DNA of 64,000 nucleotides from Sedimentisphaerales bacterium (GCA_016928435.1 JAFGKT010000048.1:1-64000), one strand, 5' to 3'; shown: positions 1-11,154, counted from the first letter of the stretch. Numbers and translations are program-made. Notes: generated from the letters alone by a model not told the origin.

Positions 1-103
1 CTTATCTATGGTGATAAGGATTATAATATATATTTTAATGGAAGTATAGGCTGTTTGGGCAACACGCCCTGAGAGCCCATCCTACATGGCTGCGCAAAAA
101 AAA

Positions 104-166
104 GTGGGCCATGGGGTGCTATCAGCTGGGGGGGGCAACTGACAGCGGGGGGAACCCACAGCCCAC
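104..166. repeat. Structured intergenic repeat, copy 1 (nested inverted repeats, G8/G6 runs)
   Basis: GTGGGC..TGGG...CCCA..GCCCAC outer arms; inner GCTATCAGCTG-G8-CAACTGACAGC; near-identical copy at 296-357; A-run on the left flank (T-run on the minus strand). Confidence 0.75.
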
Positions 167-295
167 AAATTTTGGGCACTTAAGCTGATCAAAACAGCAA
201 AAGTATATTTCGATGCTGCGTCTAAAAGCTAAAACCGACCCACACCAAAACCCGGCACAGGGGGGACTCTTAACGCCCGCATTGTTACAAAAAAA

Positions 296-357
296 GCGGG
301 CTACGGGGTGCTATCAGCTGGGGGGGGCAACTGACAGCGGGGGGAACCCATAGCCCA
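296..357. repeat. Structured intergenic repeat, copy 2
   Basis: GCGGGCTACGGGGTGCTATCAGCTGGGGGGGGCAACTGACAGCGGGGGGAACCCATAGCCCA, near-identical to 104-166; outer arms GGGCTA/TAGCCC; preceded by A7. Confidence 0.75.
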
Positions 358-624
358 TGAATATTAGTAACGTAAAGTTCTGGAGTAGTCAAGGGCCCAT
401 GTGGAGTTTTTTTTACTTTAATCCGTGAAAATCAACGTAAAATCGCGTGATGCTCACACAAGCTAAAGAACACATCTTCAGTTTATTACCTTGAACATAG
501 TGGCGAAGACGTTTAGGGCGGCCCAAAAACAATTGTCTTTGTGTTTATGATCGGAACATTGAGAACAGCTAAATTGTTTGAGTTCTGAGCATGGGATAGG
601 CAAAAAAGTCAGTGCGGCCCCCGC

Positions 625-1152
625 TCAGTTCAATATCTTGGCTAGCTCCTCGCGATAAACATCCAAGGTTGCTTTGTCGAAAAGCACAAAACGGACCTCT
701 TCGATTGTAGAATCAGTTAAGAACTGCTGCACGGTGGCGAGCGCGATGGCTGCGGCCCTCTCGACGGGAAAACGATAAGCACCAGTGCTGATCGAGGGGA
801 AGCTAACACTCTTTATGGAGTGTGTTTGAGCTATTTGCAGGCTGTTGCGGTACGCGTTCTCGAGCAGTTGGTCTTCTTGTTGGTTACCGCCGCGCCAAAT
901 TGGGCCGACGGTGTGAATTACCCACTTGGCTTTCAAGTTACCCGCGGAAGTAATGACCGCTTGGCCCGTGGGACAACGGCCTTGCTTGGCAACAATGCGG
1001 CGACATTCGGCTAGGATCTCCGGACCGCCGGCGCGATGAATGGCGCCATCAACACCGCCGCCTCCCATAAGTGAGCAATTCGCGGCATTTACGATGGCAT
1101 CAGTATCTTGCTGGGTGATATCTCCCTGTACTAGGTTGATTTTGCGGACCAT
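625..1152 (-). CDS. Macro domain protein (O-acetyl-ADP-ribose deacetylase-like)
   Basis: [43 protein letters not shown]...[14 protein letters not shown]; start moved inside the ORF to ATG at 1152. Confidence 0.92.
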   Translation of the reverse strand: MVRKINLVQGDITQQDTDAIVNAANCSLMGGGGVDGAIHRAGGPEILAECRRIVAKQGRCPTGQAVITSAGNLKAKWVIHTVGPIWRGGNQQEDQLLENAYRNSLQIAQTHSIKSVSFPSISTGAYRFPVERAAAIALATVQQFLTDSTIEEVRFVLFDKATLDVYREELAKILN

Positions 1153-2372
1153 TTTCGTTTTTCCTCTGACGTTACGGTCCCCAGTTGCTCCTTGACAATA
1201 CGCTGTTGTTCCGGCAGGTCTTCTACCAGTACCCTCTCTACGCGATTGCCTATTCCCGTTAGAATTTCCTGACATACAGTTTTGCAGTGGTCAGCGATAG
1301 CCTTTACGTTGCAGCGGCTGTCGGGGCGGTCGTCAATAACGGTGACATTCATGCCTTCGTAAGGGTTGGGGACATCGGTAATGTCGATGGTGATCTGATC
1401 CATGCTGATTCTGCCTAGAATAGGGGCAAATACGTCACCAATACGCACAAATCCACGATTTGACATCTGTCGGGGCAGAGCGTCGGCATATCCGACGGGC
1501 ACAAGGCCTATAGTCATATCGCGGGGCAAGACGAACATTCGGCCGTACCCGCAGGATTGTCCCGCACGCAGTTTTTTGATCTGGATAAGCGGCGCTTCTA
1601 TACGCAACACCGGCCTGAGATCATACCGAACATTATGGTCATTATTCATATAACCATAAACCGCCAAGCCGGGACGTACCATATCGCAATAGGCTTGCGG
1701 TAAACGGAAGGTCGCGGGGCTGTTACAAGCATGACAAACAATAGACGGATCGCCGTGAAGGCGGTTGGCGTTTATAAAATCCGCGAACGATTCATATTGT
1801 TCACGAGCGTAGGTCAGGTCTTGTTCGTCGGCTGTGGCGAAATGGGTATAAACGCCGGTAAGCTGCACGGCGTCGCTTTGCTTAATTGCTGTTAACAGCT
1901 TGTTGGCCTGGGCGACAAGACATCCGCCCCGGCCCATGCCGGAATCAAGCTTCAGATGAACCTTGAGAGGGCTTTTCGCGCGATTCAGGTTTTTCTCGAT
2001 ATAATCCAATCCCGCCAACGAACTAAGCGTACAATGAAACCCTCGACTCTGGGCCAACTCCAACAAAGTAGGGGAAATACCAGCGTAAATCGCTCTCAAG
2101 ACAATAATATCTTTGCCGAGAGCAGAAGAATAAACGGCTTCGGCTTCTTCAATGGCCACGACCGCAAAGGCATCGACAATATCAGCCAAGGCCGAAGCGA
2201 CCAGAGTTGAACCGTGACCGTAAGCGTTGCCCTTTATCACGGGACAAACTTGCGTGTCGCCAACCAACTGCCGGATAATTCGGATATTGTGACGTAAATT
2301 GGCGCGGCTGATATAAGCAGTGAGAGTGGACACATTCGACCTTTCTATAGCTGATGCAACTAAAAACGACAT
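1131..2372 (-). CDS. alr: Alanine racemase
   Basis: [14 protein letters not shown]-lysine motif, [28 protein letters not shown]. Confidence 0.93.
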   Translation of the reverse strand: MSFLVASAIERSNVSTLTAYISRANLRHNIRIIRQLVGDTQVCPVIKGNAYGHGSTLVASALADIVDAFAVVAIEEAEAVYSSALGKDIIVLRAIYAGISPTLLELAQSRGFHCTLSSLAGLDYIEKNLNRAKSPLKVHLKLDSGMGRGGCLVAQANKLLTAIKQSDAVQLTGVYTHFATADEQDLTYAREQYESFADFINANRLHGDPSIVCHACNSPATFRLPQAYCDMVRPGLAVYGYMNNDHNVRYDLRPVLRIEAPLIQIKKLRAGQSCGYGRMFVLPRDMTIGLVPVGYADALPRQMSNRGFVRIGDVFAPILGRISMDQITIDITDVPNPYEGMNVTVIDDRPDSRCNVKAIADHCKTVCQEILTGIGNRVERVLVEDLPEQQRIVKEQLGTVTSEEKRKWSAKST

Positions 2373-2823
2373 TGGGCAAACACTCAGGCCATCGTTGTTT
2401 ATATCCTTGTCGGGGCAGGAATGTCACGCTGAAAATGTCAAAACTAGGCAACAACTATAAATCTTTGGGAAAAAGAGTTTTACCGTGACGAACTGTCGAG
2501 ATTCCCGTCAGATGTACCAACAACCAATAATAACGCAATAAACCATAGAGAGGCTCTTTCTGCCAGGGCGAAATTGCAGAGGCGTCTTTGGCCGAGGAAG
2601 TAAAGCTCCGGCGGCACTGCCATGGCATAAGCTTAGTAATATCACAACTTTACAGTAAACACCGCTGTAATCGCCATGCTCTATTGGCAGGTTGAATTCT
2701 CGGATAAATTTAATATGGACAGTGGGCGGATTTGGCATCATAATTGTCTCTTTTGATTCTCAGCGATGGGAAAGGGTACCCATTGCAGTAATATTGGCCA
2801 CTTTAAGAACAGAGAGTATAAAA

Positions 2824-4419
2824 ATGATTAAGATACTGGTAACCGACAAGTTGGCCCAAGAGGGTTTGGATCTGCTGGCAAACATGGACGACGTTGAAGT
2901 CACCGTAAAGACCGGCGTGAGCGAAGATGAGCTGGCGGGGATGATCGGGCAATATGATGGTCTGATTATTCGCAGCGGCACACAGGTAACAGCCAAGGTC
3001 CTGGAAAACAGCGGGCGGTTGAAAGGTGTCGCTCGGGCGGGTGTCGGGGTGGACAATGTCGATATTACCGTAGCGACGCAAAAAGGCGTTATGGTGATGA
3101 ATACGCCGGACGGCAATACCATCAGTGCGGCTGAACATACTATCGCCTTGATGATGGCAATGAGTCGTTATGTGGTACAGGGCTGCACCAGTCTCAAGGC
3201 GGGCAAGTGGGACCGTAAGAAGTTTATGGGTACCCAGTTGATGGGCAAGACTTTGGGCGTAGTTGGTATGGGGCGTATCGGCATGGCTGTGGCCCGCAGA
3301 GCGCAAGGCCTGAAGATGAAGGTACTCGGTTTTGATCCGCTGGCGGCCCCGGACAACGCTGACGAACTTGGCATTGAAGTTATCGCCAACCTCGACGAAT
3401 TGATCGGCAAATGTGATTATCTCACACTGCATGTACCGGTAACAGATGAAACTCGCGGTATGATCAACGCTGAGCGTATCGCCAAGATGAAACCGACTGC
3501 TCGCATCATCAATGTCGCGCGTGGGCCGGTCATCAACGAAGACGATTTGTACGCTGCGTTGAAAGAAGGCAAGATCGCCGGGGCGGCGTTGGACGTGTTC
3601 GCCCAAGAGCCTCCGGAAAATCGCGGCTTTGAAGAATTGGACAATTGTATTGTAACGCCGCACTTGGGCGCCAGCACTGAAGAAGCCCAGATCGAAGTCG
3701 CCATCGATGCCGCGAAGGAACTCGTTGAAGCCATACGCGGCACACAAGTACGCAATGCTGTGAATGTTCCGGGGCTGGACAAGACGCTTCCGGAAATCGT
3801 GCGAAACTATCGCGGATTGGCGGAGCGACTGGGATTGGTTTTGAGTACCATTACGCCGGGCAAGATCAAGAAAGTCGAAGTGACGTATCGCGGGGATATC
3901 GCTCAGGTGGATGCCTCGGCTGTGACGACCGCTTTTACCGTGGGTCTGCTGCAGAAGCATTTCGATGAGCCACTCAACATTGTCAACGCTCCGGTATTGG
4001 CCAAGCAGCGCGGCATAAGCTTTGATGTTGTGACCAATGCTGAGAGTCACGACTTTGCCCACACTATGTCAGTGCGGCTGGTAACGGATCAAGCTGACCG
4101 TACTATTAAAGGTACTATTGTCGGCAAAGATATTCCGCGAGTGATTGGTGTGGATGACTTCGCATTTGAAATGTCACCTGAAGGCACCATCATGATTATC
4201 TTCAATGATGACAAGCCGGGTGTTATCGGTTCGGTGGGAAGCATTTGCGGCAAGCACAGCCTTAACATCGGCACCATGGGGGTTGGACGACTAAAAGACC
4301 AGAACAAAGCTGTGCTGGCTATCAGCATGGATAAAGGTCCCGAACCTGAAGCGATCAAGGAATTCCAAAAGCTCGATTTCGTCAAGAGCGTGTATGTTAT
4401 TGAATTCCCCAATAGCTAA
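2824..4419 (+). CDS. serA: D-3-phosphoglycerate dehydrogenase with C-terminal ACT domain
   Basis: [18 protein letters not shown]..., [28 protein letters not shown]-terminal [15 protein letters not shown] motif; start reassigned from 2692 to ATG 2824. Confidence 0.94.
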   Translation: MIKILVTDKLAQEGLDLLANMDDVEVTVKTGVSEDELAGMIGQYDGLIIRSGTQVTAKVLENSGRLKGVARAGVGVDNVDITVATQKGVMVMNTPDGNTISAAEHTIALMMAMSRYVVQGCTSLKAGKWDRKKFMGTQLMGKTLGVVGMGRIGMAVARRAQGLKMKVLGFDPLAAPDNADELGIEVIANLDELIGKCDYLTLHVPVTDETRGMINAERIAKMKPTARIINVARGPVINEDDLYAALKEGKIAGAALDVFAQEPPENRGFEELDNCIVTPHLGASTEEAQIEVAIDAAKELVEAIRGTQVRNAVNVPGLDKTLPEIVRNYRGLAERLGLVLSTITPGKIKKVEVTYRGDIAQVDASAVTTAFTVGLLQKHFDEPLNIVNAPVLAKQRGISFDVVTNAESHDFAHTMSVRLVTDQADRTIKGTIVGKDIPRVIGVDDFAFEMSPEGTIMIIFNDDKPGVIGSVGSICGKHSLNIGTMGVGRLKDQNKAVLAISMDKGPEPEAIKEFQKLDFVKSVYVIEFPNS

Positions 4420-4480
4420 AGCGAACCACTAATCGACACTAATAGTCACTAATAAGAGATTAGCTGCCAGGGGCGTGATA

Positions 4481-4530
4481 GGAACCGCGTGGGTAACATT
4501 GAACGAGATGTTCAAAATTACCCACCCTAC
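4481..4530. repeat. Palindromic intergenic repeat, copy 1
   Basis: GGAACCGC GTGGGTAACATTGAAC GAGAT GTTCAAAATTACCCAC CCTAC; 48/50 identity to 13047-13096. Confidence 0.8.
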
Positions 4531-4687
4531 GTCTGCCACAATGAAAGCGGTGAGGTCAGAGAATTATTAACGGTTACGCTAAAAGTCCAAAAAGTTTATT
4601 TATATCGCTAACGTGTAACTGAGCTGCAAACGCAACGGTGTGGAATCCGTTGGCACGCAGGCGATAATATATGTTTAGGAGTAAATT

Positions 4688-6022
4688 GTGAGTGAACAAA
4701 AAAGTCCGGAAAAGGTGATGAATCGCTGGATCGTAGTGATCGGCGCCATCCTTATCCAATTGTGTCTGGGTGCTATTTACGCATGGTCGGCTTTTACCGG
4801 CAAACTTAACGCAGATCCCTATAACTTCAGCAAAACTCAAACGCAGGTAGTTTTTTCCGTGGGTCTGGTTACCTTCGCAGTGGTCATGGCACTGATCGCC
4901 GGCCGTTGGCAGAAGAAAGTCGGACCACGTAAGGTTGCTCTTGCCGGCGGGGTCATCCTGGGGCTCGGTTATATCATAGGCGGCCTCAGCGGTACGAGTT
5001 TCGCGGGCATTTTAATCGGCGTGGGGATTCTTGGCGGTGCCGGTATTGGTCTTGGCTATGTTTGCCCGATCGCCGCTCTTGTCAAATGGTTTCCCGATAA
5101 GAAGGGACTCATCACCGGACTGGCCGTGGCCGGCTTTGGCTTCGGTGCGCTTATATGGATTAAGTTAACCAGCGGATTTGCTTTCGGGGAAATCGGTGGA
5201 GTAAAGCTTGACTTAACACCCGGCTGGCATGGCTTGTACGGCATGGAATGGACGGTAAACAACGTATTCACGCTCTACGGCATCCTCTTTGCTGTGCTTG
5301 TTGGTCTTGGTGCAATGGTCATGGTCAATCCCCCTGAGGGTTGGTCTCCCGCTGGATGGCATCCGTCGGCCACTAAGGCTGCAACCGCCGGCGGGGTGGA
5401 CTTCACTGAAAAGCAAATGATCCGCACACCGCAGTTTTGGGTTCTTTTCCTGACTTTCACGGCCGGTGCCATGGCCGGCCTCATGGTTATCGGCATCATT
5501 GGTCTTTTCGGCAAGGATCAGCTCACGGCAGCCGGCGCTATTGAGGCCGGGAAGATCGCCGTCGTCACTGGTACCGCATGGGGCTTTTTCGGGTCCCTTC
5601 TCAACGGCGTCGGTCGTATTGTTTGGGGCAGCTTTTCCGACAAGCTCGGTCGCAAGAATGCCATCGTTTTGATGAGTGCGTTGCAGGGTGTGATGATGAT
5701 CCTGTTCTACTTCATCGGCGGCAACGAATGGGGCTTGTATATTGGCGCGGCGGTTATCGGCTTTAACTTTGGCGGTAATTTCGCGTTGTTCCCGGCAGCT
5801 ACGGCTGACTTGTTCGGCAATAAGAATGTCGGCACCAATTACCCGTGGGTATTCATGGCCTACGGCGTTGGCGGCGTTGTCGGCCCGATCCTGGGCGGCG
5901 CGATGGGTGACGCAAAGGCTTGGATGTGGGCTTTCATTCCGGCCGGCATCGCGTGCTTGGCGGTAGCCTTGCTGGCGATGACACTGAAACCCCCGAAGCA
6001 TCACGAGATCGCTGCTGCGTAA
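4688..6022 (+). CDS. MFS transporter, oxalate/formate antiporter (OFA)-like family
   Basis: 12-TM-like protein; N-terminal NRWIVVIGAILIQLCLGAIYAWSAF typical of the OFA group; GTG start. Confidence 0.85.
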   Translation: MSEQKSPEKVMNRWIVVIGAILIQLCLGAIYAWSAFTGKLNADPYNFSKTQTQVVFSVGLVTFAVVMALIAGRWQKKVGPRKVALAGGVILGLGYIIGGLSGTSFAGILIGVGILGGAGIGLGYVCPIAALVKWFPDKKGLITGLAVAGFGFGALIWIKLTSGFAFGEIGGVKLDLTPGWHGLYGMEWTVNNVFTLYGILFAVLVGLGAMVMVNPPEGWSPAGWHPSATKAATAGGVDFTEKQMIRTPQFWVLFLTFTAGAMAGLMVIGIIGLFGKDQLTAAGAIEAGKIAVVTGTAWGFFGSLLNGVGRIVWGSFSDKLGRKNAIVLMSALQGVMMILFYFIGGNEWGLYIGAAVIGFNFGGNFALFPAATADLFGNKNVGTNYPWVFMAYGVGGVVGPILGGAMGDAKAWMWAFIPAGIACLAVALLAMTLKPPKHHEIAAA

Positions 6023-6082
6023 GGTTTGTTGGTAAACCAGGCAAGTGTAAAGTATGACACTTGCTGGAATATATTGAATGCA

Positions 6083-6119
6083 AAGGCTCGTAACCTTAAT
6101 TGGTTGCGGGCCTTTTTTT
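6083..6119 (+). terminator. Rho-independent terminator after the MFS gene
   Basis: AAGGCTCGTAACC-ttaat-TGGTTGCGGGCCTT followed by a T-run. Confidence 0.85.
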
Positions 6120-6314
6120 ATTGGCTGATCCATAAGGCCCTACAAACAGTGCAGATAGCGTGGTCTTTTGGTCAGATAAGCTTGTTTTGTCGGAATTGTT
6201 CTTGTGGGAGATGGTGTTTGGATAGTATAATTGCCGGAATATAGTTTTGGTTGGGCAAAGCCATGGGCTTATGGTGTTCTGCGTAACCACCCGAGCAGTG
6301 CTGAAAGGTAATAG

Positions 6315-9119
6315 ATGGCTGACAAAACTATCAGCGTACGAGGCGCGAAGGAACACAATCTCCAATCCATCGACGTCGAGATACCACGTGACGAATTAGT
6401 GGTAATAACGGGCCTCAGCGGTTCGGGCAAAAGTTCGCTGGCTTTTGATACGATCTACGCTGAGGGGCAGCGTAAATATGTCGAGTCATTGTCGGCGTAC
6501 GCGCGGCAGTTTCTCGAACAAATGCAAAAACCCGACGTGGAGAACATCGAGGGATTGCCTCCGACAATCGCTATCGAGCAACGCGGCGGCGGACACAACC
6601 CTCGCTCGACCGTAGCTACTACCACCGAAATCTATGATTATCTGCGTTTACTTTTCGCCCGCGTCGGCAAGCCCCACTGCTATATTTGCGGCAAACCCAT
6701 CAAAACCCAACACGCGGGACAAATCGTGGATGCCATCTTGGCGTTAGAGGAAGGTTCCCGCATTCAGATCTGCGCGCCTTTAATACGAGGCCAAAAAGGC
6801 GAACACCTCGAAATTCTTCGGCGGATACAACGCGAAGGTTTTGTCCGAGTTCGAATTGACGGCGAAGTCTATGAAGTAAAAGACGCGCCCCTGCTCGACC
6901 GTAAACGCGCCCACAGCATTGAAGCTGTTGTAGATCGGATTGTCACCAAGGCGGCGATCCGTTCGCGTTTGGCGGACTCGGTGGAAATCGCTCTGAAATT
7001 GGGCGAAGGTCTGGTCTTGATACTGCACGAAGTCAAGAAGGGCCAATGGGAAGAAATCTACTACAGCGAAAAATACGCGTGCCTGGATCATCCGGAAGCA
7101 TCGATTCCTGAATTGTCTCCGCGCTGTTTCAGTTTTAACAGTCCATACGGGGCGTGTCGCAGTTGCGACGGGCTGGGCACCATTCTTGAATTCGACGCGG
7201 ACTTGATTGTGCCTGATCCAACATTGTCTTTGGACGATGGCGCGATTAACGCTTGGCGCCGCGGCGGTAAAAGGATGAACATATTCTATAACCGCCTGAT
7301 CCGTCAGTTCTGCCGACAGTATGATATCAGCCCCGACACGCCCTTTAAGAGTATTCCCGCGGCGGTACGAAAGATTTTGATGTATGGCGACGATGAATTT
7401 GAAGGAGTGCTGCCTAATCTTACCCGCCGATTCAAAAAGACCGACAGCGAATTCGTCAAATCCCGGCTGCACAATTATCTTTCCGAGCAACCTTGCCAAG
7501 ATTGCCACGGAGCGAGGCTACGTCCTGAATCGCTCGCGGTGCGCATACAAAACAAGAATATTTTCGATGTTACGCAGATGGGCATTGGAGAAGCTCAAAA
7601 GTTTTTTGAAAACCTTGAGCTATCCGATGAAGACCGGCAAATCGCCCGGCTGATCTTAAAAGAACTGAGCCATCGTCTGGAGTTTATGGTGAACGTCGGG
7701 CTTGATTACCTAACTCTCGATCGCATGAGCAGTACACTGAGCGGCGGTGAGGCACAACGTATTCGCCTGGCAACCCAAGTGGGTTCGGCGCTGGTTGGGG
7801 TATGTTATGTGCTGGACGAGCCCTCGATTGGTTTGCATCAACGTGACAATCGCAAGCTGATTCATACGCTGCAACACCTGCGCGACATTGGCAACACGGT
7901 AGTTGTGGTAGAACACGACGAAGAGACTATAATGGCCGCGGACCACGTGATTGATATCGGGCCTGGGGCTGGGACGCACGGCGGCAAAGTAGTCGCTCAA
8001 GGGAAAGTGGCAGATATTATCGCGTCGGAAAGTTCGCTGACCGGCAAATACCTGTCCGGCCAACGTCAAATAAAACTGCCTGAGAAACGGCGTAAAGTAA
8101 ACATCAAATACTGCTTGGAACTACGCGGCGTTCAACAGAATAATCTCAAGAATATCGATGTGCAGTTTCCGCTGGGCGTTCTGGTATGTGTAACGGGAGT
8201 AAGCGGCAGCGGGAAAAGTTCACTGGTACGGCAGGTGCTGCTGCCCGCGGCCCGACGCAAGCTATATAACAGTCGCGAAAAACCCGGGGTATTTGAAAAG
8301 CTGCTGGGGACCACCCGTATCGACAAGATCATCCAGATTGATCAGAGCCCGATCGGTAGAACCCCGCGCTCGAACCCGGCGACCTATACCGGAGTGTTTG
8401 ATCTGATACGTCAGTTGTTCAGCAAAACCCGCGAAGCTAAAATCCGCGGATACACGCCCGGACGTTTCAGCTTCAATGTTAAAGGAGGGCGGTGCGAATA
8501 CTGCCAGGGTCAAGGTACGAAAAAAATTGAAATGCACTTTCTGCCTGACGTGTATGTTATATGCGATCAATGCAAAGGCACTCGCTACAATCGTGAGACA
8601 TTGGAAATTCGGTATCGCGGAATGAACATCGCCAATGTTTTGGATATGCAAATCGAAGACGGAATGTCATTCTTTGAGAATTTCCCCAAGATCCAACGTA
8701 TGCTTCGCACGCTGTACGATGTCGGCTTGGGTTACATGGCTTTAGGGCAATCCAGCACAACCTTGAGCGGCGGCGAAGCGCAACGAGTCAAACTCGCCAC
8801 AGAACTGGGCAAAGCCAGCACGGGCCATACGCTGTATGTATTGGATGAGCCCACCACGGGACTGCATTTCGCTGATATTCAGAACCTGCTCAATGTCTTA
8901 CAGCGATTGGTGGACATGGGCAATACCGTGATCGTGATTGAACACAACCTGGACGTCATCAAGATGGCTGATCACATAATTGACCTTGGCCCCGAAGGCG
9001 GTAATGCTGGAGGCTCTATCGTTGCCCAAGGTTCGCCTGAAGAAATAGCAGCCAATCCCAAAAGCTATACCGGACAATTCCTGCAAGATAAACTAAAGGG
9101 CGTCCAGCATCGAAGCTAA
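6315..9119 (+). CDS. uvrA: Excinuclease ABC subunit A
   Basis: TGLSGSGKSSLAFDTIYAEGQRKYVESLSAYARQFL; two ABC domains; zinc-finger CxxC motifs; LSGGEAQR repeated. Confidence 0.98.
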   Translation: MADKTISVRGAKEHNLQSIDVEIPRDELVVITGLSGSGKSSLAFDTIYAEGQRKYVESLSAYARQFLEQMQKPDVENIEGLPPTIAIEQRGGGHNPRSTVATTTEIYDYLRLLFARVGKPHCYICGKPIKTQHAGQIVDAILALEEGSRIQICAPLIRGQKGEHLEILRRIQREGFVRVRIDGEVYEVKDAPLLDRKRAHSIEAVVDRIVTKAAIRSRLADSVEIALKLGEGLVLILHEVKKGQWEEIYYSEKYACLDHPEASIPELSPRCFSFNSPYGACRSCDGLGTILEFDADLIVPDPTLSLDDGAINAWRRGGKRMNIFYNRLIRQFCRQYDISPDTPFKSIPAAVRKILMYGDDEFEGVLPNLTRRFKKTDSEFVKSRLHNYLSEQPCQDCHGARLRPESLAVRIQNKNIFDVTQMGIGEAQKFFENLELSDEDRQIARLILKELSHRLEFMVNVGLDYLTLDRMSSTLSGGEAQRIRLATQVGSALVGVCYVLDEPSIGLHQRDNRKLIHTLQHLRDIGNTVVVVEHDEETIMAADHVIDIGPGAGTHGGKVVAQGKVADIIASESSLTGKYLSGQRQIKLPEKRRKVNIKYCLELRGVQQNNLKNIDVQFPLGVLVCVTGVSGSGKSSLVRQVLLPAARRKLYNSREKPGVFEKLLGTTRIDKIIQIDQSPIGRTPRSNPATYTGVFDLIRQLFSKTREAKIRGYTPGRFSFNVKGGRCEYCQGQGTKKIEMHFLPDVYVICDQCKGTRYNRETLEIRYRGMNIANVLDMQIEDGMSFFENFPKIQRMLRTLYDVGLGYMALGQSSTTLSGGEAQRVKLATELGKASTGHTLYVLDEPTTGLHFADIQNLLNVLQRLVDMGNTVIVIEHNLDVIKMADHIIDLGPEGGNAGGSIVAQGSPEEIAANPKSYTGQFLQDKLKGVQHRS

Positions 9120-9160
9120 GGACGCTCTGGATCGACAACTCTTAGCGCGACGCGAGCCGG

Positions 9161-9508
9161 CTATTCGGCGGGCTCTTGCTCACCTATGATTTCATTATGT
9201 ATGGCGTCCCATATTTTGCGCATCATCTCCACATAGTCCGCCTGGCGTCGACTGAACTCGCGGACCTTGTCATTGCTGCTCATCTGGTTTTCATAGGCTT
9301 CGAGCTGATGCTTGTCGGCGACCTCGATTGGTTTGTTCTCTTGCTCGAGTTTATGAATCTTCTCGGCCTGTTTTTGGAAATCCTCCACCAGCTTGCGAGC
9401 GTCGGGATCCTCCTGCAAAGCCTTCTGCGCATTTTGCATTAAAACCGTTCGCTCGTGGGCAGCTATCTGACGACCCAAACGCCGGGACAATTCAATCAAC
9501 TTATCCAT
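9161..9508 (-). CDS. YlbF/YmcA-like family protein
   Basis: 115 aa, all-helical, charged; ELSRRLGRQIAAHERTVLMQNAQKALQEDPDARKLVEDFQKQ resembles the YlbF family. Confidence 0.7.
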   Translation of the reverse strand: MDKLIELSRRLGRQIAAHERTVLMQNAQKALQEDPDARKLVEDFQKQAEKIHKLEQENKPIEVADKHQLEAYENQMSSNDKVREFSRRQADYVEMMRKIWDAIHNEIIGEQEPAE

Positions 9509-9718
9509 GCCATCTCCAATACAAAAAATATCATCATACGATCAATCACTTTTTCCTGTTATACCGTCTAGCGGCGGCTATGTCTGCGCTTAAATGGCCC
9601 AGACTGCCCATATTCCCGGACAAAACGCTTATATTGACACTTAGTCCGGTTTCGGCTATATTGAAGTATCTCTTCGGCTGAGGAACTACGGTCTGGAACA
9701 GCAGGATTCTGTGCTATT

Positions 9719-10612
9719 ATGAGAGTACTCGTAAAACGCGGCTTCTCCCTGATCAGCGATCTGCGCTTCAATGGCGGCCCGATATATATCGGCCGCCAAC
9801 CGGGCTGTAACATTTATCTACCCGATAAAAGTGTTTCTCGGCAACACGCAGTATTCTTCACCAGTTCTTCCGATGCCTGGATGATACAGGATCTGCAATC
9901 GGCCAACCGTACCACGCTAAATCGACGGCCTGTCACCAAAATGCCTTTGCGCGACGGTGATATCATCGGCATCGCTGATTTCACGCTGGAAATCCACTTG
10001 GACGATGACGTTATTAACGCCATCAACGACAAACCCATTGATTTGGGTGATACCATCGTGGCTGCCAGCCCCCTGCCCAACACAGTGTGCGAAATCGGTC
10101 GAGATTCCAACCGTCCTCTGCATCTATCTTCCACACGACTGCCCGGGATCTATGACGTGGTCGCCAAGCTGGTCGCGCAGAATGATGAAGAAAGTCTATT
10201 GGACCAGCTTACCGATATCCTATTGGAGCAATTTCAGGCTTGGCATGTTTGGGCTGGTCTGCGGGAGACAACATCGGGACCATTAACCTGCCATGGCGGC
10301 AAAACGCGCGATGATCGAAAGGTGAGCCTGGAAAAACTGGCAGGCAAAAAGATCATCCGCGAGGCGATCGACAAAGAGGCTTACATATTGCTTCCTGACG
10401 TCGCTGAGGCAGCCAATCCCGACGACACGCAGTTTCCCGGTCTGCAAAAACTCCGCTCCGCACTAGCTACACCCATCTTCGCCCCTGAAGGTGCTTATGG
10501 CGTTATATACATTGATAACGCGATCGATCAAGCACCTTACAATCACAACGACTTGGATTACCTCACCCTCATCAGCACCGTTCTGGCTGCTTTGGTCGAG
10601 CATGTCGGCTGA
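9719..10612 (+). CDS. FHA domain + GAF domain protein
   Basis: N-terminal FHA (IYIGRQPGCNIYLPDKSVSRQHAVF...NRTTLNRR); C-terminal GAF-like LRSALATPIFAPEGAYGVIYIDN. Confidence 0.85.
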   Translation: MRVLVKRGFSLISDLRFNGGPIYIGRQPGCNIYLPDKSVSRQHAVFFTSSSDAWMIQDLQSANRTTLNRRPVTKMPLRDGDIIGIADFTLEIHLDDDVINAINDKPIDLGDTIVAASPLPNTVCEIGRDSNRPLHLSSTRLPGIYDVVAKLVAQNDEESLLDQLTDILLEQFQAWHVWAGLRETTSGPLTCHGGKTRDDRKVSLEKLAGKKIIREAIDKEAYILLPDVAEAANPDDTQFPGLQKLRSALATPIFAPEGAYGVIYIDNAIDQAPYNHNDLDYLTLISTVLAALVEHVG

Positions 10613-11154
10613 ACACATCCCAACCGGTAAAAGCCATAGCTAATATCATCAATCGCTGCGCTGTTTCTCTAATCATTATCCAAACTGTCGCTTTTGGAGA
10701 TAGGCGGGCCTAGCCACCCCACCTATATTACGTTATTTTGCTGAAAAACTCGCGACGGCAGGTGTGTCAGCCTGGATTTTGATCACATTAAACTTATTAT
10801 TTGCAAGCACTTACAAAAATCAGGCTGGTCTCACAGGTATTTTCACTAGTTTTTGCCGCTTTCCTATTGACTTTTGGGCCTACTATCTCTATTATAAGGG
10901 ACTTACAGGGGGTTGAATGGCGGCATGACCTTAGTGTGTGTAAGGTCGGGTCGTCTCCGGCAAGCTATGTGTATCACCAAAATTTGTGTTAATCCAACTA
11001 AGATAACTGTCTGGGTAGGGATTGAGAGCTAGGAACGGCCTGAGTGAAGTTGGTTTTTTGCCCCCTTCGCTTGGGCCGTGACTTTTTTGGGGGTAATTCC
11101 CGCAAGGTTTATCCAATCGTCCGCCGAGCCAAGCCCCCCACCCCAATAAGCAGC

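Noticed and set aside
2803-4062. 419-aa minus-strand ORF opposite serA
   Set aside because: Same in-register antisense effect; serA is unambiguous on the + strand.
4496-4518. LexA/SOS box (GAAC...GTTC) upstream of the MFS gene and near uvrA
   Set aside because: The GAAC-N5-GTTC spacing differs from the Gram-positive GAAC-N4-GTTC box, and the sequence is part of a longer repeated palindrome. No box was seen directly upstream of uvrA.
5213-6133. 306-aa minus-strand ORF opposite the MFS transporter
   Set aside because: Same in-register antisense shadow of a strongly supported gene.
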